Positions 47,956 through 58,100 of a DNA stretch of 62,707 nucleotides are shown piece by piece. The stretch is taken from positions 1 through 62,707 of the forward strand of contig JAPPNN010000039.1 of assembly GCA_028873815.1 (NCBI GenBank), written 5' to 3'. Position 1 is the first letter of the stretch, and each line of letters opens with the position of its first letter. The stretch comes from Gemmatimonadota bacterium. Its GTDB lineage: Bacteria > Gemmatimonadota > Gemmatimonadetes > Longimicrobiales > Gaopeijiaceae. The position numbers and the translations under genes were made by a program. Under the pieces are notes generated by a model. It saw only the letters and a list, made by a program, of their open reading frames with translations, did not search any database and had not been told where the DNA came from.

Positions 47956-49854
47956 TCAGTCCCAGGCCTCCAGGTCCGGGATCGGATGCCGGTCGAGCCA
48001 GTCGCGCACCATATCCGGCACGCCCTCCTCCGTCTCCCCCCAGATCGTCAGAAAATCCCGGCCGGCGTCCATTTCGATCCGCCAGGGCTCGAAGCCGTAT
48101 TCCGCGTTGATCTCCGAGTACGAAACGGAATCCGCCGGCGCCATGTGCGCCGCCGTCCAGACCTCGCCGCCTGTCCCGACGAACAACATGTCCGAGTACC
48201 GGATCGCGACGTCCACCGGCCAGACCACGCGCGTGTCGGTGTACGACTGCTCGTAGAGTAGACCGCTCGCGTCGAGTCCCCATACCGCGGTCCCTTCTTC
48301 CATTTGAAGCGGATACATGGCGAGCCGGGCCGCCGTGTTTTGGCGGAGATCGCCACCGTTCGCCAGGATCGACATCGCATACTTCGTATCGAAGCGCGAC
48401 CCGTCGCCCAGGGTCGGGTCCTGCAACCGTTGCAGCACCACGAGGCGGTCGGCGTAGAGCCGGGCGAGGCATCGTTCGTCCACGCCGTCGTCGCTCCGGC
48501 AGTCGCTGTCGCGTCTCGTGAGAAAATTGCGTTGGTCGGCCCTGAGCGGCGGCTCGCGATCGGCGCCGACGCTCCCGATGAGTTCGCCGTACAGCTCGCT
48601 CATCTCGAAATCCCCCCGCGCGAGCGTCTCGTCACGGCATATCGCGGTCTCGACCGGAGTGGCCGCAGCGTCACAGTCGAATCCTGCCCGGAAGAAGGGA
48701 CTGCCGAAGGTCCACGTGCTGCTCCATGCCCCTTCGACGACGTCGATGACGCGAACATAGGGGTCGGCTGGATCGACCGTCAGCAGAAAGGTGCGGCCCG
48801 CTTCCCGGTCCACTGCGCGCCGGGCATCCTCGAACCACGCGGTTTGCTCGCCGCTCCAGGTTGCGTTCGGGCCGTACGGGACATCGCGGCGCTCCGTCTC
48901 GTAGTCGAACCCATGCTCGTGTACGCCGTAGATCTCCATCATGGAATAGACATTGTCGCTGAGCGACGTCGACGACGGCTCGTACCACGTCCCCGCCCAC
49001 AGTTCGGCGGCGTCCGCGCTGACCGTGCCCGCGGCTTCGAACCGCGGGTCGTTGCCGATTTCGGAGATCACCGTGTCCTCGTGTCGGGTCCCCGGATATA
49101 CATCCAGAAGCGTCAGCTTGAGCGCGTAGGCGTATTCCCGGGGTTCGGGCTCGTACGGCGCCGCCTCCCCCGCGTCGACCCGCTGCTGGTGGAAGTGCCG
49201 TTCGGTGCCATCCATTCTCAGCCATTCCATGGGGTATTCGTCGTAGTGTCCGACATCGAACCCGGGAACGGGGAGATCCTGGTAACCGTTGAGGTCCTGC
49301 AAGGCGACCTCGTGTTCGGCGACCACGACGGGCTCCACGTAGGTGGAAAAACTGCAGCCGGTCGCGTCATGGGGATCCGGGTCCGGCATCAATCGCAGAC
49401 GCAGCACCGACACACGCACGCGCTCCGGCCGCGCGTTCGCGGCGAAGAGGTCGGGCGACCTGCCGTAACCCGCCCAGATCCGGACAGGCCTGGTCAAGTC
49501 CAGTAGCGCCGGCACGACCACTTCGGCGCCAATGCCCGTGCCCCCGCCGCCCTCGGCCCAGCCCGTCTGCGGGTCCCCATCGACAAGCCTGGAGGGGGCG
49601 TAGGTGCATGACTCGCCTTCGCCCAGGAAGCCCCTCGAGAAATCGGAACTCCAGTCCTCCACGGGGTCGCGGGGGCAGATGCCACAGTAGTCGAAGTTGA
49701 ATGTGGTGGACGGCTGGATCCAGACATCGCCCGGCGGGTTCCGGTCCGCCGTGTCGGTGCCGCCCGCGGCTGACGCGTTCGCCTCCGGCTCAGACTGTGG
49801 TGACGAACAACCCCAGGCGACGAGAAGAAGAGATACTCGGAGAAATCCTGTCAT
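47956..49854 (-). CDS. Lipoprotein with NADase-type glycan-binding and LprI-like domains
   Basis: A 632-residue lipoprotein: FLRVSLLLVAWGCSS has a clear lipobox. The N-terminal third has the discoidin-like NADase-type glycan-binding pattern (SRLVDGDPQTGWAEGGGGTG, GIGAEVVVPA). Residues about 400-480 are LprI/DUF1311-like: FDCDAAATPVETAICRDETL, LRADQRNFLTRRDSDC and ERCLARLYADRL with spaced Cys. LprI-like domains can inhibit lysozyme. The middle and end are unassigned. Codon use and style suit a host gene. It is divergent from the interrupted lipoprotein at 50054. Confidence 0.75.
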   Translation of the reverse strand: MTGFLRVSLLLVAWGCSSPQSEPEANASAAGGTDTADRNPPGDVWIQPSTTFNFDYCGICPRDPVEDWSSDFSRGFLGEGESCTYAPSRLVDGDPQTGWAEGGGGTGIGAEVVVPALLDLTRPVRIWAGYGRSPDLFAANARPERVRVSVLRLRLMPDPDPHDATGCSFSTYVEPVVVAEHEVALQDLNGYQDLPVPGFDVGHYDEYPMEWLRMDGTERHFHQQRVDAGEAAPYEPEPREYAYALKLTLLDVYPGTRHEDTVISEIGNDPRFEAAGTVSADAAELWAGTWYEPSSTSLSDNVYSMMEIYGVHEHGFDYETERRDVPYGPNATWSGEQTAWFEDARRAVDREAGRTFLLTVDPADPYVRVIDVVEGAWSSTWTFGSPFFRAGFDCDAAATPVETAICRDETLARGDFEMSELYGELIGSVGADREPPLRADQRNFLTRRDSDCRSDDGVDERCLARLYADRLVVLQRLQDPTLGDGSRFDTKYAMSILANGGDLRQNTAARLAMYPLQMEEGTAVWGLDASGLLYEQSYTDTRVVWPVDVAIRYSDMLFVGTGGEVWTAAHMAPADSVSYSEINAEYGFEPWRIEMDAGRDFLTIWGETEEGVPDMVRDWLDRHPIPDLEAWD

Positions 49855-49939
49855 GATTGTAGCTGTCCGTGGACCAGATCGGTTTCGCGGAGTGCTCAGG
49901 ACATGGTCATACTAGAAGGACACAACGCGACGACGCCAT

Positions 49940-50010
49940 ACCATCCGATATGCCGTCTGTTTCATACGGTTAGCGTCTGTCCCGCCCTGCCGGCGCGGCG
50001 CAGGTTTGAA
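49940..50010 (+). repeat. Upstream repeat, copy 1
   Basis: A 71-bp segment repeated at 60001-60070. The last 23 bp are identical (49988-50010), the first 10 nearly so (ACCATCCGAT), and each copy contains a small hairpin. It ends 44 bp before a lipoprotein start codon. Confidence 0.65.
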
Positions 50011-50053
50011 TGGCACGCATGAGCATTGCGCGGTGAGGGATGAGGAGGAACCG

Positions 50054-50202
50054 ATGCTCAGAAGCGCGTCGATCGCTCTACTGGCCGTCGTCCTGACGGC
50101 ATGCATGGAGAGCGTACCCACCGATCCCGTGTCGTTCGCGGAGTCACCGCGAGTGGGCGATTCAGGCATCGCACTGCAGACGACCTGGACGTTCAATCCA
50201 CA
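50054..50202 (+). pseudogene. Lipoprotein gene, 5' part, interrupted by IS1595-family transposon
   Basis: ATG 50054 with GAGGAGGAA upstream. The signal peptide is MLRSASIALLAVVLTAC with Cys at the lipobox. Native text ends TTWTFNPQ at the transposon; the frame then reads transposon sequence. Joining 50202 to 53425 continues as NPQDNTSETERRRRN in frame, giving about 283 residues. The 3' part is at 53425-54127. Confidence 0.8.
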
Positions 50203-50230
50203 GGAGACTACAAAGAAGAGTATACAAACC

Positions 50231-50665
50231 TCAGTTTTCGTTATCCAACAAAGCAATAAGATGTATCAAGCCCGCATCATGCTGATTTCTTGGTCCTCTT
50301 CGATGTTGACCATTTATCTCTAACGCACGCCGAAACGTACGATATACACAAACAGGAGGTGTCGTACGAATGCCAAGCGTTTCCAGCGCGGTTTCGCACA
50401 TGCTAACCAAATGCTGTGCGGTGTAGTTGAATGGCATGTTTTTAGTGAACCTCTTGGTAAGCGAAAAAACCGCCGCCGCATCGACGATGTTCCGTGAGTG
50501 AATGTCCCCCAACGTCTCGTAAGGATCGCCATCTTCAAACTTGGTCTTCCTGCCCGAATACTGTGACAAATCACCCGCCACCCAATAAGCAAGCAGTCGA
50601 ATGGCTGAATCATCGCTCTTCATCCATTCGCGAAAAAGTTCGTTTCCATCTGTAAAGTCATACAT
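50231..50665 (-). CDS. Transposon passenger: unknown protein (144 aa)
   Basis: A protein with convincing composition: MYDFTDGNELFREWMKSDDS, AIRLLAYWVAGDLSQYSG, TLGDIHSRNIVDAAAVFSL and HLVSMCETALETLGI. No signal or membrane segment. The last 25 residues run to within a few bases of the left terminal repeat and may be read-through. It is downstream of two other minus-strand passenger genes and could share their transcript. No family recognised. Confidence 0.6.
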   Translation of the reverse strand: MYDFTDGNELFREWMKSDDSAIRLLAYWVAGDLSQYSGRKTKFEDGDPYETLGDIHSRNIVDAAAVFSLTKRFTKNMPFNYTAQHLVSMCETALETLGIRTTPPVCVYRTFRRALEINGQHRRGPRNQHDAGLIHLIALLDNEN

Positions 50666-50693
50666 ATACTATCCTCTCGTCAAAATTGCTTGG

Positions 50694-50879
50694 TTACTTC
50701 CGACCAAGGTTGAGCAGCGCCCTCGCCAGTTCCTGCGGTGTAGCTCCCTCGAACCCCGGCGCTTCGGACGGCACATCGTACTGCTCACTCCATGACTTCG
50801 CTAGCCGCTCGGCCTCCGTCAACGGCAGTGACGGCGATCCGTCAAGCGACTCCTGTTCCTTTTGCTTCTTCCCGCTCAT
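50694..50879 (-). CDS. Transposon passenger: small hydrophilic protein (61 aa)
   Basis: I start it at the ATG giving MSGKKQKEQESLDGSPSLPL, which overlaps the stop region of the upstream membrane protein gene. It continues TEAERLAKSWSEQYDVPSEA and ends ELARALLNLGRK. The protein is charged and probably helical at its end. The close spacing suggests joint translation with the membrane protein. Function unknown. Confidence 0.55.
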   Translation of the reverse strand: MSGKKQKEQESLDGSPSLPLTEAERLAKSWSEQYDVPSEAPGFEGATPQELARALLNLGRK

Positions 50880-50880
50880 C

Positions 50881-51390
50881 TCACCTCGCTTCAGCAATCC
50901 ACCGCTCAGCTTGCGGCGTCAACTCCCTCACGCACCACTCCGTCGTCTCTGCCAACTCCCTCCGAGTCGGCGGCGTGTCAAATGCTGGCCAAACGCTAAG
51001 TATATCACGCCAAGGATCGCCTATAAGCACCCGATACACGGCTAGCTCCTCGGTCATCGTCAAAACGCGGTCCCGTACGTTCTCTCGCTCACGCATCAAC
51101 TCGGTAGCGTTCGCGTCACCATAGGTCGCGTCGGGCACCGCCGACTGACTGTCCCACAACTCCATATGAAGACGCAGAGCCGTAATGCCCTCCCACTGGT
51201 TGCGGCGACACCGCCGTTCGTACTCCGTGCTGCTGTCCTCCGTCACCTGTTGTGTCTCAACACGCTCAACGACCACACCGGGATCAACTCCATCACCGCT
51301 CGCCCGAATCAGACTCGAAGCACCGAACATGAGCGCCGTCGCTGCCAACGCAACTGCCAGCACCCACACGACGACCTTCGTTCCCTGCAT
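50881..51390 (-). CDS. Transposon passenger: membrane-anchored protein (169 aa)
   Basis: The ATG at 51390 has GAAGGGGGTGG upstream. One N-terminal membrane segment (KVVVWVLAVALAATALMFG) is followed by an outside or periplasmic helical domain with YERRCRRNQWEGITALRLHM and ERENVRDRVLTMTEELAVYR, and spaced Cys/Trp residues (CVRELTPQAERW). No known family. It is next to the transposase and heads the group of three minus-strand passenger genes. Confidence 0.6.
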   Translation of the reverse strand: MQGTKVVVWVLAVALAATALMFGASSLIRASGDGVDPGVVVERVETQQVTEDSSTEYERRCRRNQWEGITALRLHMELWDSQSAVPDATYGDANATELMRERENVRDRVLTMTEELAVYRVLIGDPWRDILSVWPAFDTPPTRRELAETTEWCVRELTPQAERWIAEAR

Positions 51391-51631
51391 GACGCCACCC
51401 CCTTCACACAAGAGGAAGTTTGGCTACCGACATAGGTGTCGGGCCGTGTGTGACGTTCTCGCGCAGGAATACTGCGGATACGTTCCTGCCTGTTCGCCCC
51501 GGCGTCGGGAGCTACCCTGTGCCGTTGGTTGGGCTGTTGTATTCGGCAGGCAACCCGACATGGATTACCTGCACGAGACTCGTCACACGGGGGTGTACCT
51601 TACGCCGCCAAGAGACGCCGGACAAGAACGC

Positions 51632-52600
51632 TCACGCCGCTTCCTTGGCCGTCAGATCGCGCCATAGCAGCCGCTTTCCAACCAGTCGAGCTACCGTGTC
51701 CTGCATCTGATCCAGTGTGTCCATGTCGCGAATGTTGTGCTTACCCGCGTACTCGTTCACGTACCGGTGCAGATGCCTGGGGCTCATGTAATGGAAGACG
51801 CCGTGATATCCGCGCTTCAGCATTCCCCAAAAGCTCTCCATACCGTTCGTGTGTGCCTGACCGTTCACGTACTCCCTTACGCTATGCTTCACGACCTCGT
51901 GGTTCTCCAAGCCCTTGTAGCTCGCCCACTCGTCGGTGTACACCTTCGCGCCACGCTTGCGGTGCGACTCGACGAACCCTTGGAGCGTCGGCGCGTCCTT
52001 CCGTTCGATCACCTTGGCGCTGACGCGATTCGTCGCCCTGTCCTTCGCACCGATCACAACCGTCTTACCCGCAGGGCCGCGTCCGGCAACCTTCCGGCGC
52101 TTTCTCAAGGGCATATTCGGCTTCAAACCACCGATATGCGTCTCGTCCACTTCGACCGGACCATCAAACTCCTCCGGCGTATAACCACACGCCTCGCGCA
52201 GCCGGTGCATGATGAACCAAGCTGTCGGCTGGCTCACGCCAAGGTCGCGCCTGATCTTCAGGCTGCTCACGCCCTTCAGGTTCGTCAGCGACAGGTAGAT
52301 CGCGTAGACCCACTGCTTGTACGTCACCTTCGAACCCTCAAGCGCCGTGCCCATCTTGGCCGAGAAGTACCTGCGGCAGTCGCGACACCGGTACGGCATG
52401 GTCTTGTGCTTCGCCTCGACCGTATCGAGCGACCCGCAACGCGTGCAGCACCGCTCGCCGTTCGGCCAGATCACCGCTTCAAACCACTCCCGAGCCGCTT
52501 CCTCCGTGGGGAACCGCTCGGCCAGTTCAACCAGCGTCACTCCCTCCCTATGCGCCCGTCCGGGCGCGTTGTAGTTGACTCCCTTGCTCGCCTTCGCCAT
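51632..52600 (-). CDS. IS1595-family (ISXO2-like) transposase
   Basis: A 322-residue transposase. The N-terminal zinc ribbon is CTRCGSLDTVEAKHKTMPYR with CRDCRRYF. The catalytic core of the DDE-type is visible: FDGPVEVDETHIGGLKPNMP (first Asp), GAKVYTDEWASYKGLENHEV (second Asp) and NGMESFWGMLKRGYHGVFHY with the N/E-containing third motif. It is intact and the terminal repeats are exact, so the element may still be mobile. Nothing suggests decay. Confidence 0.92.
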   Translation of the reverse strand: MAKASKGVNYNAPGRAHREGVTLVELAERFPTEEAAREWFEAVIWPNGERCCTRCGSLDTVEAKHKTMPYRCRDCRRYFSAKMGTALEGSKVTYKQWVYAIYLSLTNLKGVSSLKIRRDLGVSQPTAWFIMHRLREACGYTPEEFDGPVEVDETHIGGLKPNMPLRKRRKVAGRGPAGKTVVIGAKDRATNRVSAKVIERKDAPTLQGFVESHRKRGAKVYTDEWASYKGLENHEVVKHSVREYVNGQAHTNGMESFWGMLKRGYHGVFHYMSPRHLHRYVNEYAGKHNIRDMDTLDQMQDTVARLVGKRLLWRDLTAKEAA

Positions 52601-52732
52601 CGTGCTTTCGTCTCGCTCTCCTGTTTAGGTGTTGTGTATTCGGGTCTATCCCGCCCACAACATCCAAACTAGAGAAACACTAACGAAAAACAATAACGAA
52701 TTGGATAACCCTAGGGGAAAGCACCTAAAGCT

Positions 52733-53200
52733 ATGTCAGTCGAAGCCGGTATAATTATCGCATTATCCTTATCTTTCAGCATCTCCGTCTTTTTCAATTT
52801 CAAGAAGCGAGGTTTACACATCAACCATCCAAGCGGCCCGATCTCAGTCAATTACGCAGAGGGTGATATGCATGTGACTGAAGGGACAGCAACCAATGAT
52901 GCAGACTATCGTACGTTACTCGAAGCTGAATTTCATATCGTTCAACGAACCTTGTACGGAATCTTCGGGTGGCTGGAACCGGAAGTCAAACTCAGGATGA
53001 TTAATGAAATCAGCGCGGCGCGACAAAGACTCAACGACAAACTTCCCACCATGAGCGAAGATGACAAGGCGACGAGGCGACTTCGTGTGGAAGCGGCAAT
53101 GCGCCTTGAGCAAGAATTGGCGAACAGGTATAACGAGTCCATTCAATCGCCTAGCAATAAGAGAAATGCACGGCAGATTCGCCCAAGGAATCCTACGTAA
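52733..53200 (+). CDS. Transposon passenger: small membrane protein (155 aa)
   Basis: The only plus-strand passenger gene and lower in GC than its surroundings. An N-terminal membrane segment (GIIIALSLSFSISVFFNF) is followed by a basic stop-transfer (KKRG), a short beta stretch (HINHPSGPISVNYAEGDMHV) and helices (LRMINEISAARQRLNDKLPT, RLRVEAAMRLEQELANRYNE). It has no recognised family. Its promoter is probably in the AT-rich stretch 52660-52730, divergent from the transposase. Confidence 0.6.
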   Translation: MSVEAGIIIALSLSFSISVFFNFKKRGLHINHPSGPISVNYAEGDMHVTEGTATNDADYRTLLEAEFHIVQRTLYGIFGWLEPEVKLRMINEISAARQRLNDKLPTMSEDDKATRRLRVEAAMRLEQELANRYNESIQSPSNKRNARQIRPRNPT

Positions 53201-53424
53201 CCGCCGCCACCATCGTCGCCACGCGTGGATACGCGAAATGCTTACGTTAATCCGTGTATCCGAGGAACCGGGGACGATTGTGAATCGTGAACATCGGATA
53301 CGCTGTTCTGTGTAATCCCCGGTTTTGTCAAGAATCGTTGCGGAAAGGAACGTGGTCATGCTAACCCCCTACCCAACGACAAGTTGAAGGGTCGTATACT
53401 CTTCTTTGTAGTCTCCAATCCACA

Positions 53425-54127
53425 GGACAACACCAGCGAGACGGAACGCCGGCGGCGCAATGTTCAGATCACGGCATCGGGCGATAAGAAATATCGCATT
53501 CGCATCAGGGGCCAGTTGCGTAACGGAACCACTCATACCAAGGCAAAGTCACTGCCAAAGAACCAATCTCAGCAAACGATTACCATTCATGGTCTTGGAC
53601 CTTCCGTAACCTATCAGGTCGACGTGAAGGAAATTCAGTATTCATATTACTTCGGTTCCGGCAACAGTTACTCGGTCCTTACCGACTGGATGAACGCGGG
53701 TTCGTTCCGATCGAACGGCTGTCCCGGCAACTGGGTGCCGCGATCCAGCGATCCGCGGCTGTGCGAGGCTCCGACGCCGCCTGCGCTGCCCACGACGCCG
53801 GGTGGGGGTGGGGGTGGTACGCCGGGTCCGGTGTGTTCAGATGCCCGTTACCGGGAAGACGACATCGTTTCGCACCATGGAACCGTCACGGCGGCGGGCG
53901 AGACGAGGGATGCGACCTTCTCGATCATGCGCTTCAAGGAAGGTTCGCAGCAAAACTGTGTTCACGTCTACAACGTGGCGGTCGCGCCGGGCACCAATTT
54001 CGGCGACAGCGATTGCTACAGCACCGGGTTCTACGTGCGTAACGAGTTTGCTCAAAACGCTTCATCCGACTTCTGGTACCTCAAGCATTTCGACGTCAAG
54101 ACGTGCCGCATGCTCGGCATGAAATAA
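53425..54127 (+). pseudogene. Lipoprotein gene, 3' part
   Basis: Continuation of the gene begun at 50054. A TTG at 53384 opens the frame within the transposon end, but it is not a native start. The protein reads RRRRNVQITASGDKKYRIRI, TITIHGLGPSVTYQVDVKEI, then a Gly-rich linker (GGGGGGTPGP) and a domain with CSDARYREDDIVSHHG, NCVHVYNVAVAPGTNFGDS and FDVKTCRMLGMK with paired Cys. It is like a two-domain secreted protein. Function unknown. Confidence 0.75.
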
Positions 54128-54292
54128 CTACGGCATCATCCCGGCCACCGCCCGCATCACCCCGTACAGCGTCTCGACATGGCTGCGCGTGTCGGTCGCG
54201 AAACCTGGCGGCTTCCTCCTCCGTCCGGAGAGTATCCGAGCCTCTGACCAGTGTGGCTGTGCCTCGCGGCACAGCGAAAGGCGGCCGACGCC
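54128..54292. other. Remnant of an M28-type peptidase C terminus
   Basis: The minus strand ends HVETLYGVMRAVAGMMP, close to the end MRAVASMMP of the decayed gene at 58903. It is a short fragment with no start. The two remnants flank the ABC transporter genes. Confidence 0.35.
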
Positions 54293-55183
54293 ATGCTTGA
54301 GATCCGGAACCTCGTCAAGGTCTACCCCGGCCCCGTCGCGGCCCTGCAGGGGGTGTCGCTCGACGTCGGGCAGGGGATGTTCGGGCTCCTCGGCCCCAAC
54401 GGGGCGGGGAAGACCACCCTCATGCGCATCGTGGCCGGGCTCCTGGAGCCCACCTCCGGCACGATCCACTTCAACGGCGAGGACATCGTCGCCGATCCGC
54501 GCCGCATCCGGCGGCAGCTGGGGTACCTGCCGCAGGACTTCGGCTTCTATCCCCACCTCACGGGCGAGTCGATGCTGCGCTTCCTCCTTGTCCTCAAGGG
54601 GGTGGAGGCGCCGCGGGGCGTGAAGCGGCTCGCGGCGGAACTGCTCGAGCGCGTGAACCTCTCCCATGCCGCCAAGCGCAAGGTGAAGGGCTACTCGGGC
54701 GGCATGCGGCAGCGGCTCGGGATCGCGCAGGCGCTGGCGGGCGACCCCCGGCTCCTCGTCGTCGATGAGCCCACGGCGGGGCTCGATCCGGAGGAGCGGC
54801 TCCGCTTCTACCGCCTGCTCGCGGAACTGGCCGAGGACCGTACGGTGCTCCTCTCCACGCACATCGTGGACGACATCTCGGTCCTCTGTCCCCGCGTCGC
54901 GATCATGTACGACGGCCGCTTCGTCGCGGACACGACCCCGGCCGGGGCCCGGGGCCGCCTCGCGGGCACGATCTACCAGGGCGCCGTCGCGAAGGAGGAT
55001 CTGGCCGCGGTCGACCGCGACTACCGGGTCACGCAGGCGATCCTCATCGAGGGCCGCAACCTGGTCCGCATCCACCTCCCCGACGGATCGCCGCCGGCAG
55101 GGTTCGAGGCGGCCGACCCTACGCTGGAGGACGCCTACCTCCTCCTCGCGCAGGAGAACGGCGCCGAAGCGGCCGTCTCGTGA
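54293..55183 (+). CDS. ABC transporter ATPase
   Basis: A 296-residue ABC ATPase: LLGPNGAGKTTLMRIVAGLL (Walker A), GYLPQDFGFYPHLT (Q-loop), KGYSGGMRQRLGIAQALAGD (signature), LLVVDEPTAGLDPEERLRFY (Walker B) and STHIVDD (H-loop). The C-terminal 80 residues are the regulatory-type tail of export ATPases. It overlaps by 4 bp the permease-peptidase gene, with which it forms the transporter. The first ATG at 54293 is used; a GTG upstream is possible. Substrate unknown. Confidence 0.93.
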   Translation: MLEIRNLVKVYPGPVAALQGVSLDVGQGMFGLLGPNGAGKTTLMRIVAGLLEPTSGTIHFNGEDIVADPRRIRRQLGYLPQDFGFYPHLTGESMLRFLLVLKGVEAPRGVKRLAAELLERVNLSHAAKRKVKGYSGGMRQRLGIAQALAGDPRLLVVDEPTAGLDPEERLRFYRLLAELAEDRTVLLSTHIVDDISVLCPRVAIMYDGRFVADTTPAGARGRLAGTIYQGAVAKEDLAAVDRDYRVTQAILIEGRNLVRIHLPDGSPPAGFEAADPTLEDAYLLLAQENGAEAAVS

Positions 55184-58100
55184 ACCCGTTCGCGCGCTGG
55201 TGGGAGGTCACCCGGAGGGAGTTCCGGGCGGGGTTGCGCCGTCCCTCGAACTGGATCCTCGTCGTCATCCTGGCCCTCATGGCCCTGGGGCTGTCCGACG
55301 GTTCGGTCACCATCTCCACCGGCAGTTCCGTGGTCGGCGGGGAACGACCGCACATCACCTCGGTCTACAACCAGGGCATGATCCAGAGCATTGTCATGTT
55401 GGCGCTCGCGGCCTGGTTCCTGGCCATCTCGTGCGGGATGGTCGTGATCCGGGACCTGGAGCTGCAGGTAACGGAGGTCTTCCATTCGACGCGCCTCACC
55501 CCGCGGGAGTACGTGTGGGGGAAGTTCGCCGGGGCGGCGGGGCTGTTCTCGGCGAGCTGGCTGCTCTTCGTGGGCCTCCTGATGTTCTTCTCGCACGTCG
55601 TCACGGGCACGGGGGGCTCGGACGTGATCGGCCCCCTTTCTCTCGCGAACTACCTCTTCCCGACGCTCCTCTTCGGGACGCCGCAGATCCTCTTCTTCGC
55701 GGGCGTGGCCTTCTTCCTCGGCACGTGGACCCGCCGTCCGGTCATCGTCTTCGCCTTCCCGCTCGCGTCGGTTCTCGTCACCCTGACCTTCTTCGTCACC
55801 TGGTCGCCCGACTGGCTGTCGCCGGACGTCAACCGGCTGCTCATGCTCATCGATCCCTCCGGTTTCCGGTGGCTGGACGAGACCTTCCTCCAGGTCGACC
55901 GGGGCGTCGAGTTCTACAACACGCAGCCGTTGCGGCCCGACGCAGGGTTCGTCATCAGCCGGGCGGTCGTCGCGCTCCTGGGAGTCGCCGCCGTAGCGGG
56001 CGCGGCCCGCAGTTACGCCCGCAGGATGCTGGTGGGCGGCGCGGAGTTCCGCTTCCTGCGCGGACTTCGGCGCCGAAGGGCCCCCGCCGCCGCGGGCCCC
56101 GACCCGGCCGTCGTCGCCCCGACCGCGGACGCCTCTCCGGCATCGCTCGCGGATCTCGGGATGACGACCCGGCCCCCCGGTTTGTGGAAGGGCGCCGGCG
56201 TCATCGCGCGCGGCGAGATACGGGATCTCGTGGTGCGGCCGGGGATGTACCTGTTCGTGCCCCTGATCCTCTTCCAGACGATCGATTCGACGCTGTTCGC
56301 CTTCGGTCCTTTCTCGTCCCGCCTCTGGCTCACTTCCGGAGCCGTGGCGACGCGGCAGCTCAACACGCTCCTCCTTCTCATCTGTTTCCTGCTCCTCTTC
56401 TACACGGTCGAGTCGCTGCACAAGGAGCGCAGCCGCCGCCTGCACGAGATCTTCGGCGCCACCCCCGTCGGCACGGGGGCCGTCCTGCTCGGCAAGACGC
56501 TCGGCAACAGCGCGATGGCGGGGTTCATTCTACTGGCCGCGCTCGCCGCCAACGCGGTGGTCATCGGGTGGCAGCAGGTCTTCGGCGGGAGCCCGGTGGG
56601 GTTCGATCTCCTCCCCTTCGCGGCGGCCTGGGGAGCGGTGCTCATCCCCACCTTCATCTTCTGGACGGCGCTCATCACCGCGGCCTTCTCCCTCCTCCGC
56701 AACCGGTACGCGGTGTACGGGCTCGGCCTCGGGCTCATCATCTACACCGTGTTCAGACTGCAGACGGGCGATGGCGCCTCGTGGGCGTACAACTGGCTGG
56801 GTTGGGGCGTCCTCGGCTGGAGCGACATGGGCGCCTTCACCCTGCACGGCACGCCGCTCCTCCTCAACCGCCTCCTCTACCTGAGCCTCGTGCCGCTCCT
56901 CGTCGCCCTCTCGGTGAAGTGGTTCGGCCGGCAGGATTTCGACGCGGTGGGGATCATTCACCGGCTCCGCCCCGGGCCGCTCCTCATCGGCGCCCTCCGG
57001 CTCGTGCCGCTGGGGGTCCCGGCGATCGTCCTGGCCTCGATCCTCGCGGTCGGGGGCGAACGCGGCTACCAGGGCGACGCCGCGGAGGAATGGGCCGAGG
57101 ACTACTGGGAGCGGAACACCGCCACCTGGACCGACTTCCGCATGCCGTCGGTCTCCCGCGTGAACGTCGACTTGGACTTCGAGCCGAGCGAGCGCTCCGC
57201 GAGCGTGAAGGGGGCGTACACGTTCTTCAACCACCGCGACTACGCCTACGACCGGTTCCCGGTCACGACCGGGCCGTGGGATCCGATCGAATGGACGCTG
57301 GACGGCGAGCCGCATGAACCCGAGGACCGCTCGAGCCTCTTCGTCTTCACCCCGGACGCGCCGCTTGAGCCCGGAGACTCGCTCACGATCGGCTTCGAGT
57401 ACGACCTCGTGCACCTGGAGGGCCTGAGCAAGAGGCCCGGCGGGGCCGGGCAGTTCATCCTCGAATCAGGGATCGTGCTCCACGCCTTCGGGCCGAGCCT
57501 GCTGCCGGTGCCGGGATACCTGTCCTGGCTCGGCCTGGACGACGACAACTCGCCCGAACCCCGCGACCAACCCGACGACTTCTACGAGGGCGAGACGGAG
57601 CCGATGTTCGGCTGGGGCGGAGCGCCGTTCAAGGTGCGGACGCGGATCACGACCCCCGAGGTCTTCACCGCCAACGGCGTCGGACAGTTGGTGAGCAGCG
57701 AGGTCGTCGACGGCCGGCGCACCGTCGTGTGGGAGACCGACCATCCGGTGAGCATGTTCAACGTGATCGCCGGCAAGTACGAGGTGATCGAAGGGGACGG
57801 CACCGCGATCTACCATCACCCGGAGCACGACTTCAACATCGAGGAGATGTCCGCCGCCCTCGACGCGGCGCGCCGGTACTACTCGGAGTGGTTCTATCCC
57901 TTCCCGTGGGACCTGCTCAAGATCTCGGAGTTCCCGGCCTATTCGACCTACGCGCAGGGCTTCCCGACGAACATCACGTTCAGCGAGGGGGTCGGTTTCC
58001 TGGCGAGAAGCGATCCGCGCTCACACGTCGCGTTCATGGTCGTGGCGCACGAAGCCGCGCACCAATGGTGGGGGAATCTGCTCGTGCCGGGCGAAGGCCC

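Larger units (their letters stand above)
50203..53416. mobile_element. IS1595-family transposon with passenger genes
   Basis: A 3214-bp element. The 23-bp terminal inverted repeats are exact: 50203-50225 (begins GGAGACTACAAAG) and 53394-53416 (ends CTTTGTAGTCTCC). The 8-bp target duplication AATCCACA is at 50195-50202 and 53417-53424, the length usual for this family. It contains the transposase and four passenger genes of unknown role. Precise removal restores the host lipoprotein. Confidence 0.9.

Noticed and set aside
47936..48472. Long N-terminal extension of the small lipoprotein at 47546
   Set aside because: It is a shadow of the LprI-like gene; the lipoprotein signal lies just after that gene's stop.
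54765..57317. 850-residue plus-strand open frame overlapping the ABC genes
   Set aside because: It is a shadow in a GC-rich region: Arg/Pro/Ser-rich translation with no motif, opposed to two well-supported genes in other frames.
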